NCBI RefSeq assembly: GCF_006337165.1
Contig: NZ_CP040896.1
Span: 3,100,001-3,164,000, forward strand
Length of the DNA stretch: 64,000 nucleotides
Source: Hymenobacter jejuensis
Lineage (GTDB): Bacteria; Bacteroidota; Bacteroidia; Cytophagales; Hymenobacteraceae
Direction of reading: 5' to 3'
Made by a program: the position numbers and the translations under genes. Below, one piece after another: positions 1-8,712 of the stretch (positions are counted from its first letter, which is position 1; each line of letters starts with the position of its first letter). The notes beneath the pieces are model-generated. The model was given only the letters and a program-made list of their open reading frames with translations. It was not told where the DNA came from and did no database searches.

Positions 1-15
1 CCTTCCGGCTTTTAT

Positions 16-1779
16 TTGTCTACTCTCTTGGATAACCGCGCCCTCATTCGTGCCTTCCGGCTAGCTGCTTCGTTGCTGGAACTGCACGACGAAAATCAGT
101 TTAAAATCCGGGCGTACGAAGGCACCGCCGCTGCTCTCGAACGCCTCGAATTCCCGGTAGCCGACCTCGACCGCACCGGCTTGCCCGACCGCACCGGCTT
201 GAGCAAAACGGCCGCCGCTCGTGTCGCTGAGCTGCTCGATACCGGGACTTTCGACGAGCTTACACGCCTGCTTAGCATCACGCCCGCCGGCGTGGTAGAG
301 ATGCTCAATATCAAGGGCATCGGCCCAAAAAAGATCCGGGCGTTGTGGCGCGAGCTGGGCATCGAAAGCCCCGAAGCCCTGCGCGAAGCCGCCGAGCAAG
401 ACCGCGTGAGCAAGCTAAAGGGCTTTGGCAAGAAAACGCAAGATGCTATCCTCCAGGTACTTGAGTTTACGCAGCAAAGCCGGGGCAAACTGCTTTTTCC
501 GCAAGCCGAAGCCTTAGGTGAAGACTTGGCGGCCCGCCTGCGCGAAACTCTCCACACCGACAAAGTAGCTGTGGCCGGAGAGATCCGCCGCCGCTTGGAA
601 GTAATTGAGACAGTGGCTGTTGTGGCCGCTACCGCGCAGCCTTGGCAAGCGCACGCCATGCTGAATGCCCTCGATGGCCTGACGCATGATGCAGCGCGCT
701 CCGGACCTTTTGCGTGGCGCGGCACCGCCACCGAATCCGGCGTGAAAATCGATGTGCGCCTCGTTTCCAAGGAGGATTTTACCAATCAGCTTTTCTTGCT
801 CACGGGCACCGAAGCCCACCTGTGCGAACCTTTGGCTGAGGCGGACCCCGGCCAGCCCGCCACGTTGCGCCAACTCGTGAAGCGCGAGCGGTTTTATCAG
901 GAATCGGCTATCTATCAGAAAGTTGGCTTACAATATGTGGAACCTGAACTGCGGGAAGGACTCGGTGAGTTGGCCTTGGCCAAAGACCAAAAACTGCCGC
1001 AGTTACTGGAAGAAAGCGATCTGAAAGGTTCGCTGCATAACCACAGCACTTACTCCGACGGGTCGCACTCGCTGCGGCAGATGGCCGAATGGCTGCGCGA
1101 CCACGGCTTCGAGTATCTCGGTATCTGCGACCACTCGCAAGCGGCGCATTACGCCAACGGCCTCAGCGTCGAGCGTGTGCGTCAGCAGCACCGCGAAATC
1201 GACCAATTGAACCAGGAATTAGCGCCTTTTCGCATTTTTAAAGGCATCGAAAGCGATATTCTGGGCGATGGCTCGCTCGACTATTCGCCCGATGTTCTGG
1301 CCTCGTTCGACTTTATTGTAGCCTCGATCCACAGCAATCTCAAAATGGACCAGCACCGTGCCACCGAGCGCTTGCTGCGCGCCATCGACAATCCGTACAC
1401 CACCATGCTGGGCCACCCAACCGGTCGGCTGTTGTTGCGCCGTGAAGGATATCCTATTGATTATAAAGCGGTTATAGATGCCTGTGCGAAACGCAACGTC
1501 ATGATCGAAATAAATGCCAACCCCTGGCGCCTCGACCTCGACTGGCGGTGGGTGCATTACGCGTTGGAGCAGGGCGTGCGCCTGAGCATCAATCCCGATG
1601 CGCACCACACCGACGGCTACGCCGACATGCGCTACGGCGTGCTAATGGGGCGCAAGGGCATGCTCACCAAAGAGATGACGTTCAATGCCTTATCGGGGGA
1701 CGAAGTGGCGGCCTATTTTGCCGAGCGCAAAGCCAAAATCAAGCCGCCGGAAGCGTTCAAAGCAACCTTGTTCGGATAG
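16..1779 (+). CDS. polX: PolX-family protein: HhH + degenerate polymerase + PHP phosphoesterase
   Basis: DNA polymerase X / 3'-5' exonuclease family of base-excision repair. Helix-hairpin-helix segments lie in the first ~150 residues, a Pol-beta-like palm at ~160-320 and a PHP domain from ~338 to the end. The PHP metal ligands are all visible (HNH at 341-343, ICDHS, GIESD, SIHS, GHPTGR, NPDAHH). In the palm, the segment GEIRRRLEVIETVAVVAAT aligns with the family's RRxxETVxDxD motif, but the two metal-binding Asp are Thr199 and Ala201; the third Asp (IDVRLV, Asp246) remains. So the exonuclease side looks intact and the polymerase side inactive. The start used is TTG at 16; the frame is open to the window edge, so the true start may lie upstream. 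The stop is 11 bases before the GT9 gene. Confidence 0.9.
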   Translation: MSTLLDNRALIRAFRLAASLLELHDENQFKIRAYEGTAAALERLEFPVADLDRTGLPDRTGLSKTAAARVAELLDTGTFDELTRLLSITPAGVVEMLNIKGIGPKKIRALWRELGIESPEALREAAEQDRVSKLKGFGKKTQDAILQVLEFTQQSRGKLLFPQAEALGEDLAARLRETLHTDKVAVAGEIRRRLEVIETVAVVAATAQPWQAHAMLNALDGLTHDAARSGPFAWRGTATESGVKIDVRLVSKEDFTNQLFLLTGTEAHLCEPLAEADPGQPATLRQLVKRERFYQESAIYQKVGLQYVEPELREGLGELALAKDQKLPQLLEESDLKGSLHNHSTYSDGSHSLRQMAEWLRDHGFEYLGICDHSQAAHYANGLSVERVRQQHREIDQLNQELAPFRIFKGIESDILGDGSLDYSPDVLASFDFIVASIHSNLKMDQHRATERLLRAIDNPYTTMLGHPTGRLLLRREGYPIDYKAVIDACAKRNVMIEINANPWRLDLDWRWVHYALEQGVRLSINPDAHHTDGYADMRYGVLMGRKGMLTKEMTFNALSGDEVAAYFAERKAKIKPPEAFKATLFG

Positions 1780-1790
1780 CGAAGGCGCTT

Positions 1791-2849
1791 ATGAAAATTC
1801 TTGTTCTGCGCTTTTCCTCCATCGGCGACATCGTGCTGACCACGCCCGTCGTGCGGGCGTTGAAGCAGCAAGTGCCTGGGGCACAGGTGCATTTCTGCAC
1901 CAAGCCTGCTTACCGGAGCATCGTCGAGCCGAACCCCTACATCGACAAAGCGCACTACTTGACGGGTTCGCTGAACGAGTTGGTGGCCGAATTGCGCGAA
2001 GAGCGTTTTGACTTCATAATCGACCTGCACCGCAACCTGCGAACGCTGCTGCTTAAGGTGCAACTCGGTGTACCCAGTCGCAGTTTCGATAAGCTGAATT
2101 TTCAGAAATGGCTGCTCGTCAACTTCAAAATCGACCAGTTGCCGCGGCTCCATATTGTAGATCGTTACTTGGCGGCGGCCAAATCGTTGGGCGTGCGCAA
2201 CGATGGGCAGGGCCTCGATTATTTTATTCCGGAGGCGGAAGAAGTAGACATAAACACATTGCCTTCTGGTTTTCAGCACGGGTACGTAGCCTTTGCCATC
2301 GGGGCCCAGCACGCGACCAAGCGCCTGCCCGTCGAGCGTATCATCGAGTTATGCGCGTTGCTGCGGCGGCCCATTGTGCTGCTTGGTGGCCCCGAAGATG
2401 AAAGCACCGGCCACGTCATCGAGCTGCATTTCGACCATACCCCAGCCGTGGCGGAGGCCCCGCGTACCGTTCCGGTCAGCCCGTATTATTTCCCCAAAAC
2501 CTCAGGTGTCCAAGTTCCCAAGACCATAATCTATAATGCTTGCGGGCATTTTTCACTTAACCAATCGGCTTCGTTGGTGCGGCAGGCGCAGTTTGTTGTG
2601 AGCCACGATACCGGGCTGATGCACATTGCGGCCGCGTTTCAGAAGGAAATCTTTAGTGTGTGGGGCAACACGGTGCCGGAGTTTGGGATGTACCCGTATC
2701 GTACGGAGTTTAAAGTCTTGGAAGTAAGGGGGTTATCGTGCCGGCCGTGCTCTAAAATCGGCTACGCGAAGTGTCCGCAGGGGCATTTCAAGTGCATGCA
2801 CGACATTTCCTTTGATTTGGAGCTGCCCCCTCCGCACGACGGGCGATAA
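1791..2849 (+). CDS. Glycosyltransferase family 9 (heptosyltransferase-like)
   Basis: 352-residue protein of the ADP-heptose:LPS heptosyltransferase superfamily, which adds sugars to the lipopolysaccharide core on the cytoplasmic side of the inner membrane. The N-terminus MKILVLRFSSIGDIVLTTPV is the family hallmark. The C-terminal half has the nucleotide-sugar pocket signature SHDTGLMHIAAAF, followed by the Cys-rich tail CRPCSKIGYAKCPQGHFKCM seen in many Bacteroidota members. The ATG at 1791 sits just before the family N-terminus and 11 bases after polX, so the two are probably co-transcribed. The exact sugar donor cannot be read from the sequence. Confidence 0.9.
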   Translation: MKILVLRFSSIGDIVLTTPVVRALKQQVPGAQVHFCTKPAYRSIVEPNPYIDKAHYLTGSLNELVAELREERFDFIIDLHRNLRTLLLKVQLGVPSRSFDKLNFQKWLLVNFKIDQLPRLHIVDRYLAAAKSLGVRNDGQGLDYFIPEAEEVDINTLPSGFQHGYVAFAIGAQHATKRLPVERIIELCALLRRPIVLLGGPEDESTGHVIELHFDHTPAVAEAPRTVPVSPYYFPKTSGVQVPKTIIYNACGHFSLNQSASLVRQAQFVVSHDTGLMHIAAAFQKEIFSVWGNTVPEFGMYPYRTEFKVLEVRGLSCRPCSKIGYAKCPQGHFKCMHDISFDLELPPPHDGR

Positions 2850-2985
2850 ACTCAAGGGGGCATTTGCGGCAGGAGAGCGAGAATATGATTTTTGGAATAT
2901 TGGCATAAGACTTGTGTTATTGCCGGCCTATTATTGCTGCTGCGGTCAGGCAGAGCCTTTATTCCTCACTTCCTTTTCTTACTCT

Positions 2986-3639
2986 ATGCAGTTTTCTACC
3001 CTTCGAATGCTAGCCGTAGCGCTGGTGTGCACTCTTCTTACGGCTTGTGGCCCCAATATTTATTTAGCTAACGATTTTCGGTCTTATGCGCCTAAGCATA
3101 AAACGGTAGCCATTTTGCCCGCTACCGTAACCATGCAATTGCGCCCCAATCAGGCTCGTAATACAACAGCCGAGCAGCAGCGCGACCTAGAAGCAAAAAG
3201 CGGCATTGACTTTCAAGAGAAAATTTACGCTTGGCTGCTGCGTCGCAGTCAGCAACGAGGCTACACTGTGCAGTTTCAGGATGTAATGAGAACGAATTCC
3301 TTGCTGCGCGAAAGCAACATTCCGTATGGCGAGTTGCGCACGCATTCGCCCCAGGAACTAGCCAAACTCCTCGGGGTAGATGCTGTCCTGACTACCAGTG
3401 TGCGCACCAGCAAACCGATGAGCGATGGCGCCGCTGTTGCCGTAGGTCTGTTGGTAGGGGCCTGGGGTGCCACTAACCAAGCCAACATCACCGTAGACAT
3501 TCACGAGGCCGACGCCGGCAAGTTGCTGTGGAAGTACGACTACGTGGCTTCTGGCTCGGTGGGTAGCTCTACCGAAGGCATGGTAGGCGCACTGATGCGC
3601 AATGCGTCCAAGAAATTCCCTTACACACCTAAATCATAA
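2986..3639 (+). CDS. Lipoprotein, GNA1162/DUF799-like
   Basis: 217 residues beginning MQFSTLRMLAVALVCTLLTA followed by Cys: a signal peptide with lipobox LTAC, so probably an outer-membrane or periplasmic lipoprotein. The middle (KTVAILPATVT...; AKLLGVDAVLTTSV) resembles the Rossmann-like fold of CsgG/GNA1162-type lipoproteins, and a Gly/Ala-rich hydrophobic stretch (AVAVGLLVGAWGA) follows. An upstream in-frame ATG at 2812 lies inside the previous gene and would bury the signal peptide, so the start at 2986 is preferred. A strong terminator follows. The family assignment is by pattern only. Confidence 0.7.
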   Translation: MQFSTLRMLAVALVCTLLTACGPNIYLANDFRSYAPKHKTVAILPATVTMQLRPNQARNTTAEQQRDLEAKSGIDFQEKIYAWLLRRSQQRGYTVQFQDVMRTNSLLRESNIPYGELRTHSPQELAKLLGVDAVLTTSVRTSKPMSDGAAVAVGLLVGAWGATNQANITVDIHEADAGKLLWKYDYVASGSVGSSTEGMVGALMRNASKKFPYTPKS

Positions 3640-3666
3640 GTAGCAACGCCTGACCGCTCCTTATCG

Positions 3667-3702
3667 AAAAGGCTGTTTCTCCCGCAGGAGGAACAGCCTT
3701 TT
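3667..3702 (+). terminator. Rho-independent terminator
   Basis: Hairpin with arms 3667-3682 and 3687-3702 (GGCTGTTTCTCC / GGAGGAACAGCC, one G-U pair), CGCA loop, A-tract before and T-tract after. It ends the lipoprotein transcript. Confidence 0.85.
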
Positions 3703-3852
3703 TGTTGAAAAAAGGCTAATATTTAGCCCGCAAGCATCAGCTTAAACGCACTGATGCTTAAGCCCTGTGCTACTCGGCAGCAGGCCATACTGCGCAGTAA
3801 CTTTTGCAGAATATTAGTGTTGAGCTAGTTACACCATCCAAAGCTTACGGTT

Positions 3853-4308
3853 ATGGCTGCGAATAAAGATGTAGTGGTTCGGGTTGCGCAAGGCGCTTTA
3901 CTGGCCGACGTACAGGCTGGTCGCCACACTTTCCGGGTAGATGAGCCCATCGAAGTAGGAGGGCAGGACACCGGCCCTACGCCTTACGACTTGCTGCTTA
4001 GTGCGTTGGGCGCGTGTACGGCCATTACGTTGCGCCTGTACGCCGACCAGAAGAAGTGGCCGCTGGAATTGGTTGAAGTGCGCCTGCGTCACCAGCGGGT
4101 GCACCGCGACGACTGCGTGCAGTGTAAGATGGCGAGTGCCATGCTGGAGGAAGTGCAAAAGGAATTGCGGCTAATTGGCCCCCTTACGCCGGAGCAGCGA
4201 CAGCGGCTGGAGGCGGTTTCGCAAAAATGTCCTATGCAGAAAACCTTGGCGGCGGGCATTCGCATTGTGTCGCGCCTAGTACCCGAAGGCGCCGAATTTG
4301 CGGCTTAA
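3853..4308 (+). CDS. OsmC/Ohr family peroxidase
   Basis: 151-residue OsmC-fold protein; the family reduces organic hydroperoxides in the cytoplasm with two cysteines. Both are visible: LLSALGACTAITLRLYAD (peroxidatic Cys on the central helix) and SQKCPMQKTL (second Cys). The segment GGQDTGPTPYDLLL is the typical dimer region preceding the first Cys. It is followed by the UBP zinc-finger gene on the same strand. The 213-base spacer upstream holds the previous terminator and otherwise nothing I can name. Confidence 0.88.
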   Translation: MAANKDVVVRVAQGALLADVQAGRHTFRVDEPIEVGGQDTGPTPYDLLLSALGACTAITLRLYADQKKWPLELVEVRLRHQRVHRDDCVQCKMASAMLEEVQKELRLIGPLTPEQRQRLEAVSQKCPMQKTLAAGIRIVSRLVPEGAEFAA

Positions 4309-4347
4309 CTTGTTGCCGACAGAGAAATCTTTTTATTTATTAACTTA

Positions 4348-4358
4348 TTGATAATCAA
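4348..4358. repeat. Palindrome TTGATAATCAA, copy 1
   Basis: One of seven exact TTGATWATCAA copies in the window, all intergenic. It lies 40 bases after the OsmC stop and 7 bases before the UBP start codon, in an AT-rich run. Confidence 0.7.
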
Positions 4359-4364
4359 ATATAT

Positions 4365-4631
4365 ATGGAGCCGGTCTGTACGCATCTCGCCAGCCTAGAT
4401 CATTTGTATGTTGCCACTGAGCACATCTGCCCTGAGTGCGTAGCACTAGGCGATAATTGGGTGCACCTGCGCGTGTGCCAAACCTGTGGCCACGTCGGGT
4501 GTTGCGACAACTCCAAAAACAAACACGCTACCAAGCATTTCCACGCCACACAGCACCCCGTTATCACCTCAGCCGAACCCGGCGAGCGCTGGGCCTGGTG
4601 CTACGTGGATAGTGAGATTATGGAATATTAA
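4365..4631 (+). CDS. UBP-type zinc-finger protein
   Basis: 88-residue protein made almost only of a ZnF-UBP domain, the module that in eukaryotes binds the ubiquitin C-terminus. Candidate zinc ligands are C5/H7, C22/C25, C38/C41, C46/C47, H54, H58, H60 and H64, in the family order (CTHL; CPEC; CQTCGHVGCCD; HATKHFHATQH). Stand-alone bacterial versions are known, but their ligand is not established. It follows osmC on the same strand after 56 bases that include a TTGATAATCAA palindrome. A bidirectional terminator follows. Confidence 0.88.
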   Translation: MEPVCTHLASLDHLYVATEHICPECVALGDNWVHLRVCQTCGHVGCCDNSKNKHATKHFHATQHPVITSAEPGERWAWCYVDSEIMEY

Positions 4632-4707
4632 CTGTAGTCGCCTGCAATGCAATTCTGCCCTGCGTCTTGCCCTGTACGGAGCGTCGGACAACGACTTTCC
4701 TGAATAC

Positions 4708-4756
4708 ACAAAGCCCTGTTTCAAGGTGCCGTTGAGCAGCCGAAACAGGGCTTTGT
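4708..4756. terminator. Bidirectional terminator
   Basis: Perfect 15-bp arms ACAAAGCCCTGTTTC (4708-4722) and its complement (4742-4756). It lies between the UBP gene and the convergent serS. Confidence 0.8.
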
Positions 4757-4803
4757 AACAAGCGGTAGCGGCAGGAATAGCGTTACTTGATCAATCTTAC
4801 TCT

Positions 4804-6078
4804 CTACCCAATCTTGCTAAAGCCGCAGTAGCTGTGCAGGACTTCGGGTAGTCGGATGCCGTCTTCTGACTGGTTGTTTTCCAGCAGGGCCGCCACGATG
4901 CGGGGCAGGGCCAGGGCCGAGCCATTAAGTGTGTGCAGAAGTTGCGTTTTGCCACCTTCGGTGCGATACCGCAGCTTGAGGCGGTTGGCTTGGAAGGTCT
5001 CGAAGTTGCTGGCCGAACTTACTTCCAGCCAACGACCTTGCGCGGCGCTCCACACTTCTAGGTCGTAGGTGAGAGCTGAGGTAAAGCTCATGTCGCCGCC
5101 GCACAGGCGTAGCACCCGATAAGGCAGCTCCAGCTTTTGCAGCAACCCTTCGATGTGCGCTACCATGCTGTCTAAGGCGGCGTAGCTCTGCTCAGGATGC
5201 GTTATCTGCACGATTTCAACCTTGTCAAACTGGTGCAGGCGGTTGAGGCCGCGCACGTCGGCACCCCATGAGCCGGCTTCGCGGCGGAAGCAGGGCGTGT
5301 AGCCAGCATTGCGAATGGGCAGCTTTTCGGCCGGAATAATTTCGTCGCGGTACAGGTTCGTGATGGGTACTTCCGCGGTCGGAATCAGGTAGAGATTGTC
5401 TTGCGCGTCGTGGTACATCTGGCCGTCTTTGTCCGGCAACTGGCCCGTGCCGTAGCCCGAAGCTTCGTTAACCAGAATAGGCGGCTGCATTTCGGTGTAG
5501 CCAGCGTTGCGCGCTTCGTCGAGGAAGAAGTTGATCATGGCCCGCTGCAACCGCGCGCCTTGCCCTTTATACACCGGAAAGCCCGCGCCCGTAATCTTAT
5601 TGCCGAGGTCAAAATCAATGATGTCGTACTTCTTAATTAACTCCCAATGAGGCAAAGCGTTAGCAGGAAGTTCGGGTTTTTGACCTTTTTCCGAAACAAC
5701 TTCGTTCTCTTGGGGCGTACGGCCTTCGGGCACACTGCTGTGCGGCAGATTGGGTAGCTTTACCAAGGTTTGCTGCAACGCGGATTCTACCTGCGCTAGC
5801 TCATCGGCGTGCGCCTTGATTTCTTGCTTTAGTACGGCAGTACGGGCTTTCAGCGCTTCTGCCCCCGATTTGTCGCCGCTTTTCATCCGGCCCCCGATCT
5901 GGCGGGCCAATTCGTTGGCTTCGGCCTGGGCTTGGTCGTGCTCGGTTTGGAGTTGCCGCCGCCGCTGATCGAGATCCAAAATCGACTGCACATCGGCTTC
6001 GGCGTTGGCATAATGCTTTTTGGCCAGCCCGGCCAGCACCATTTCGCGGTGCTCTTTCAGAACAGAAACTTGCAGCAT
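4804..6078 (-). CDS. serS: Seryl-tRNA synthetase
   Basis: 424-residue class II synthetase that charges tRNA-Ser. The N-terminal ~110 residues form the long antiparallel coiled coil that grips the tRNA extra arm. Class II motifs follow: motif 2 (CFRREAGSWGADVRGLNRLHQFDKVE) and motif 3 (NGSALALPRIVAALLEN). Length is normal. A perfect Bacteroidota -7 box stands 31 bases upstream of the ATG. It is transcribed alone and convergent to the UBP gene. Confidence 0.98.
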   Translation of the reverse strand: MLQVSVLKEHREMVLAGLAKKHYANAEADVQSILDLDQRRRQLQTEHDQAQAEANELARQIGGRMKSGDKSGAEALKARTAVLKQEIKAHADELAQVESALQQTLVKLPNLPHSSVPEGRTPQENEVVSEKGQKPELPANALPHWELIKKYDIIDFDLGNKITGAGFPVYKGQGARLQRAMINFFLDEARNAGYTEMQPPILVNEASGYGTGQLPDKDGQMYHDAQDNLYLIPTAEVPITNLYRDEIIPAEKLPIRNAGYTPCFRREAGSWGADVRGLNRLHQFDKVEIVQITHPEQSYAALDSMVAHIEGLLQKLELPYRVLRLCGGDMSFTSALTYDLEVWSAAQGRWLEVSSASNFETFQANRLKLRYRTEGGKTQLLHTLNGSALALPRIVAALLENNQSEDGIRLPEVLHSYCGFSKIG

Positions 6079-6108
6079 ACAACTAAAAAACGCGGATTTG
6101 AACTAGGG

Positions 6109-6116
6109 CAAAAGTA
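6109..6116 (-). promoter_or_regulatory. serS promoter -7 box
   Basis: On the minus strand this reads TACTTTTG, a perfect match to the Bacteroidota -7 consensus TAnnTTTG. It would start transcription about 25 bases before the serS ATG. Confidence 0.55.
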
Positions 6117-6119
6117 GAG

Positions 6120-6473
6120 AGAAGTAGCGTAAGCTGCCGATCTTTCGATGCGCGTGGCCTCACCGAAGCCAAAAGGGCTCTGTGACACCGAAATGTTGAA
6201 ATTTTGGTTGCAGAAAAAAGATGAATCCCATTTGGCTATTCGGGCGTATTAGCTTAACATTGCGTTAGCAAGCCGGCGTCTGATGCCGGGCCCGCAGTTG
6301 GTTTTTGCTCGCGTTTGGCCCGTTATTATTTCCAGCGCCATCCCCCTGTCGTACCATTCCGTTTTAGTTAGAATCTGTGCTCAGCGCCGTTTAGCGGCAG
6401 CCTCCATTGCTCGGCTTGGCTTTTGTTACGCCGCCTCCGGCCCCTTACCCCGATTTCTCTTCCCACTCCCTAT
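6120..6473 (+). promoter_or_regulatory. Long rho leader, C-rich and G-poor near the gene
   Basis: The largest gene-free stretch in the window (serS start to rho start, 395 bases). A weak promoter-like pair TTTG (6203-6206), N20, CCCATTTG (6227-6234) could begin a leader of about 230 bases. In the last ~140 bases before the ATG I count about 55 C against 27 G, ending in long pyrimidine runs. No strong hairpin or T-tract terminator is visible. In Escherichia coli, rho is autoregulated by Rho-dependent attenuation in its leader; the composition here suits a rut-like site. This is an inference from base composition. Confidence 0.4.
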
Positions 6474-8588
6474 ATGTACACTATTGATGAATTGAAGGAC
6501 CGTCTGCTTTCTGAGTTAAAGGAAATTGCAGAAGTACTTAACGTCGGTAACTTCAAGAAACTAAGCAAGCAAGATCTGATTTATAAGATCCTTGATCAGC
6601 AAGCAATTACCCCGGCCGACAAACTGCCGAAGAAAACACTTAAGCCCGGCGCTGCCAAAGGCGAAGACGAGCCTACAACGGACGAAGCCGTAGCAGCTCC
6701 AGCCGTTGTGCGGGCGGCCCCTGCACCCCGAGCCAATGGCCGCCAGAGTGCCGCACCGCGCGAAAACCGCCGCGCTGCCGCACCTACCTCTCAGCCGGCG
6801 TCCGCGCCAGAAGCCGCCGTTGCGGAAGCGACGCCCGCTCCGACGCCAGAACCTGCCCCAGTCATCGCTGAAGTGCCGGCCGAAGCGGTTACCCCGGCAC
6901 CTACCGAAAACGGCGCTGCTACCGATCGTCCGGTAAGATTATATCAGCGCCCTGAGCGCCGCAGCCGCAATGGGGAACGCCCACGCAATGCCCCTGATGG
7001 ACAGCCAATTGCTGTCAACGGCCATGAAAATGGCGCTGCAAGTACTCCAGCCGTCGCTGCTGCCGTGGTAGAAGCGCCAGTTCTGGCGGCTCCCGCAGAA
7101 GCCGTTGTTGCAATGCCAGCGCCCCGCGAAGCTCGCCCCGAAACTGCGCCTACCGCTTTTGTGCGTGAGCCGCGTGAAAGCCGCGAACCCCGCGAAAACC
7201 GGGGCGACCAGCCGCGGGAATTCCGCGAAAACCGTGAACAGCGCGCCGAGGGCGTACGCGAAGGCCGTGAGTACCGCAACGATCAACCACGGGAGGCGCG
7301 TCCGTTGCGCGATCAGCCTCGTGACCGCGACCAGCGCCGCGACGACCGCTTTGCAGCCCGCGAACAGCAGCGTCAGCAGCGCCAAGGCGAGCCGCGCGAA
7401 CCCCGGGAGCCACGGCAAGGCGCTGAGCCTCGTCAGAACGATCAGCAGGCCCAACGCCCGCGCAACGATTTCGAAATCAGCATTCAGAGCGAAGGCACCC
7501 TGGAATTGATGCCGGATGGTGGCTACGGTTTCTTGCGTTCGCCATTCTATAACTATCTCTCGTCGCCCGACGACATTTACGTGGCGCCGCAGCAAGTAAA
7601 GCAGTATGCTTTAAAAGCTGGTGACACCGTAAAATGCACGATTCGGCCACCGCGTGAGGGCGAAAAATACTTCGCGCTGATCAGCGTAGAAGGCATCAAC
7701 GGCCGCACGGTGGAAGAAGCCCGCGATCGCATCCCGTTCAACAATCTTACGCCGCTGTTTGCGGAAGAGCGCCTCAAGCTGACTACCAAGCCTAACTTGC
7801 TCAGTACACGCATCTTAGACTTGTTTGCTCCGATTGGCAAAGGTCAGCGTGGCCTGATCGTGGCCCAGCCTAAAACGGGTAAGACGGTGCTGTTGCAGGA
7901 AATTGCCAACGCCATTTCTGAAAACCACCCGGAAGTTTACCTGATCATCTTGTTGATCGACGAACGCCCGGAAGAAGTAACGGACATGGCGCGTTCGGTA
8001 AAAGCCGAGGTGCTAAGCTCTACCTTCGACGAAACGGCCGACCGCCATGTCAAAATCGCCAGCATTGCGTTGGACAAAGCCAAGCGTTTGGTAGAATGCG
8101 GCCATGACGTGGTCATTCTGCTCGACTCCATTACGCGCTTGGCGCGGGCTTACAACACGGTACAGCCCGCTTCCGGCAAAATCCTGTCGGGTGGTGTGGA
8201 TGCCAACGCGCTGCACAAGCCAAAGCGCTTCTTCGGAGCTGCACGTAACGTGGAAAACGGTGGTTCTCTGACCATTATCGCTACGGCTCTGATCGAAACC
8301 GGTTCCAAGATGGATGAAGTGATCTTTGAAGAATTCAAAGGCACTGGCAACATGGAATTGCAGCTCGATCGCAAGCTGGCCAACAAGCGCGTGTTCCCGG
8401 CCATCGACGTACCGGCTTCCGGTACTCGCCGCGAAGACTTGCTCATGGGCAAAGACGAGCTCAACCGTATCTGGGTGTTGCGCAAGTTTATGTCCGACAT
8501 GACGGCTACTGAGGCCATGGAATTCCTCAAAGACCGCATGAAAGGCACGCAGAGCAACAGCGAGTTCTTGGTGTCGATGAACGGCTAA
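6474..8588 (+). CDS. rho: Transcription termination factor Rho with long disordered insert
   Basis: 704 residues, against ~420 for E. coli Rho. Hexameric RNA helicase/ATPase that ends transcription. The N-terminal helical domain ([20 protein letters not shown], residues 1-45) is followed by ~280 residues of low-complexity sequence, first Ala/Pro-rich and then Arg/Glu/Asp/Gln-rich ([16 protein letters not shown] repeats). The RNA-binding OB fold starts near 332 ([17 protein letters not shown]). The ATPase follows, with Walker A AQPKTGKT near 463-470 and Walker [17 protein letters not shown]. The ATG at 6474 is preferred over an upstream ATG at 6423 because family homology starts at MYTIDELK. 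Large disordered inserts are known in Bacteroides Rho, where they drive phase separation. Confidence 0.97.
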   Translation: MYTIDELKDRLLSELKEIAEVLNVGNFKKLSKQDLIYKILDQQAITPADKLPKKTLKPGAAKGEDEPTTDEAVAAPAVVRAAPAPRANGRQSAAPRENRRAAAPTSQPASAPEAAVAEATPAPTPEPAPVIAEVPAEAVTPAPTENGAATDRPVRLYQRPERRSRNGERPRNAPDGQPIAVNGHENGAASTPAVAAAVVEAPVLAAPAEAVVAMPAPREARPETAPTAFVREPRESREPRENRGDQPREFRENREQRAEGVREGREYRNDQPREARPLRDQPRDRDQRRDDRFAAREQQRQQRQGEPREPREPRQGAEPRQNDQQAQRPRNDFEISIQSEGTLELMPDGGYGFLRSPFYNYLSSPDDIYVAPQQVKQYALKAGDTVKCTIRPPREGEKYFALISVEGINGRTVEEARDRIPFNNLTPLFAEERLKLTTKPNLLSTRILDLFAPIGKGQRGLIVAQPKTGKTVLLQEIANAISENHPEVYLIILLIDERPEEVTDMARSVKAEVLSSTFDETADRHVKIASIALDKAKRLVECGHDVVILLDSITRLARAYNTVQPASGKILSGGVDANALHKPKRFFGAARNVENGGSLTIIATALIETGSKMDEVIFEEFKGTGNMELQLDRKLANKRVFPAIDVPASGTRREDLLMGKDELNRIWVLRKFMSDMTATEAMEFLKDRMKGTQSNSEFLVSMNG

Positions 8589-8605
8589 GCGTTTGTAATC
8601 CGTTA

Positions 8606-8641
8606 AAAAAGGCCACTTGGGAATATCCAAGTGGCCTTTTT
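8606..8641 (+). terminator. Rho-independent terminator after rho
   Basis: Perfect 15-bp arms AAAAAGGCCACTTGG / CCAAGTGGCCTTTTT with a 6-base loop; the T-tract ends rho transcription. Confidence 0.88.
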
Positions 8642-8712
8642 AATGTTCAGCTGTTACTGCAACTGTACAGTTAAAATTCAAACCATCCTGCCAGCTTCTG
8701 GTTTTTGCGTCT

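Noticed and set aside
7150..7440. Arg-Glu repeats in rho as a possible recombination or mobile repeat
   Set aside because: They are in frame, imperfect and explained by protein low complexity.
6939..7595. Long minus-strand open frames opposite the rho insert
   Set aside because: They are shadows of the repetitive G+C-rich coding strand; composition is Arg/Ala/Ser noise and no family resemblance is visible.
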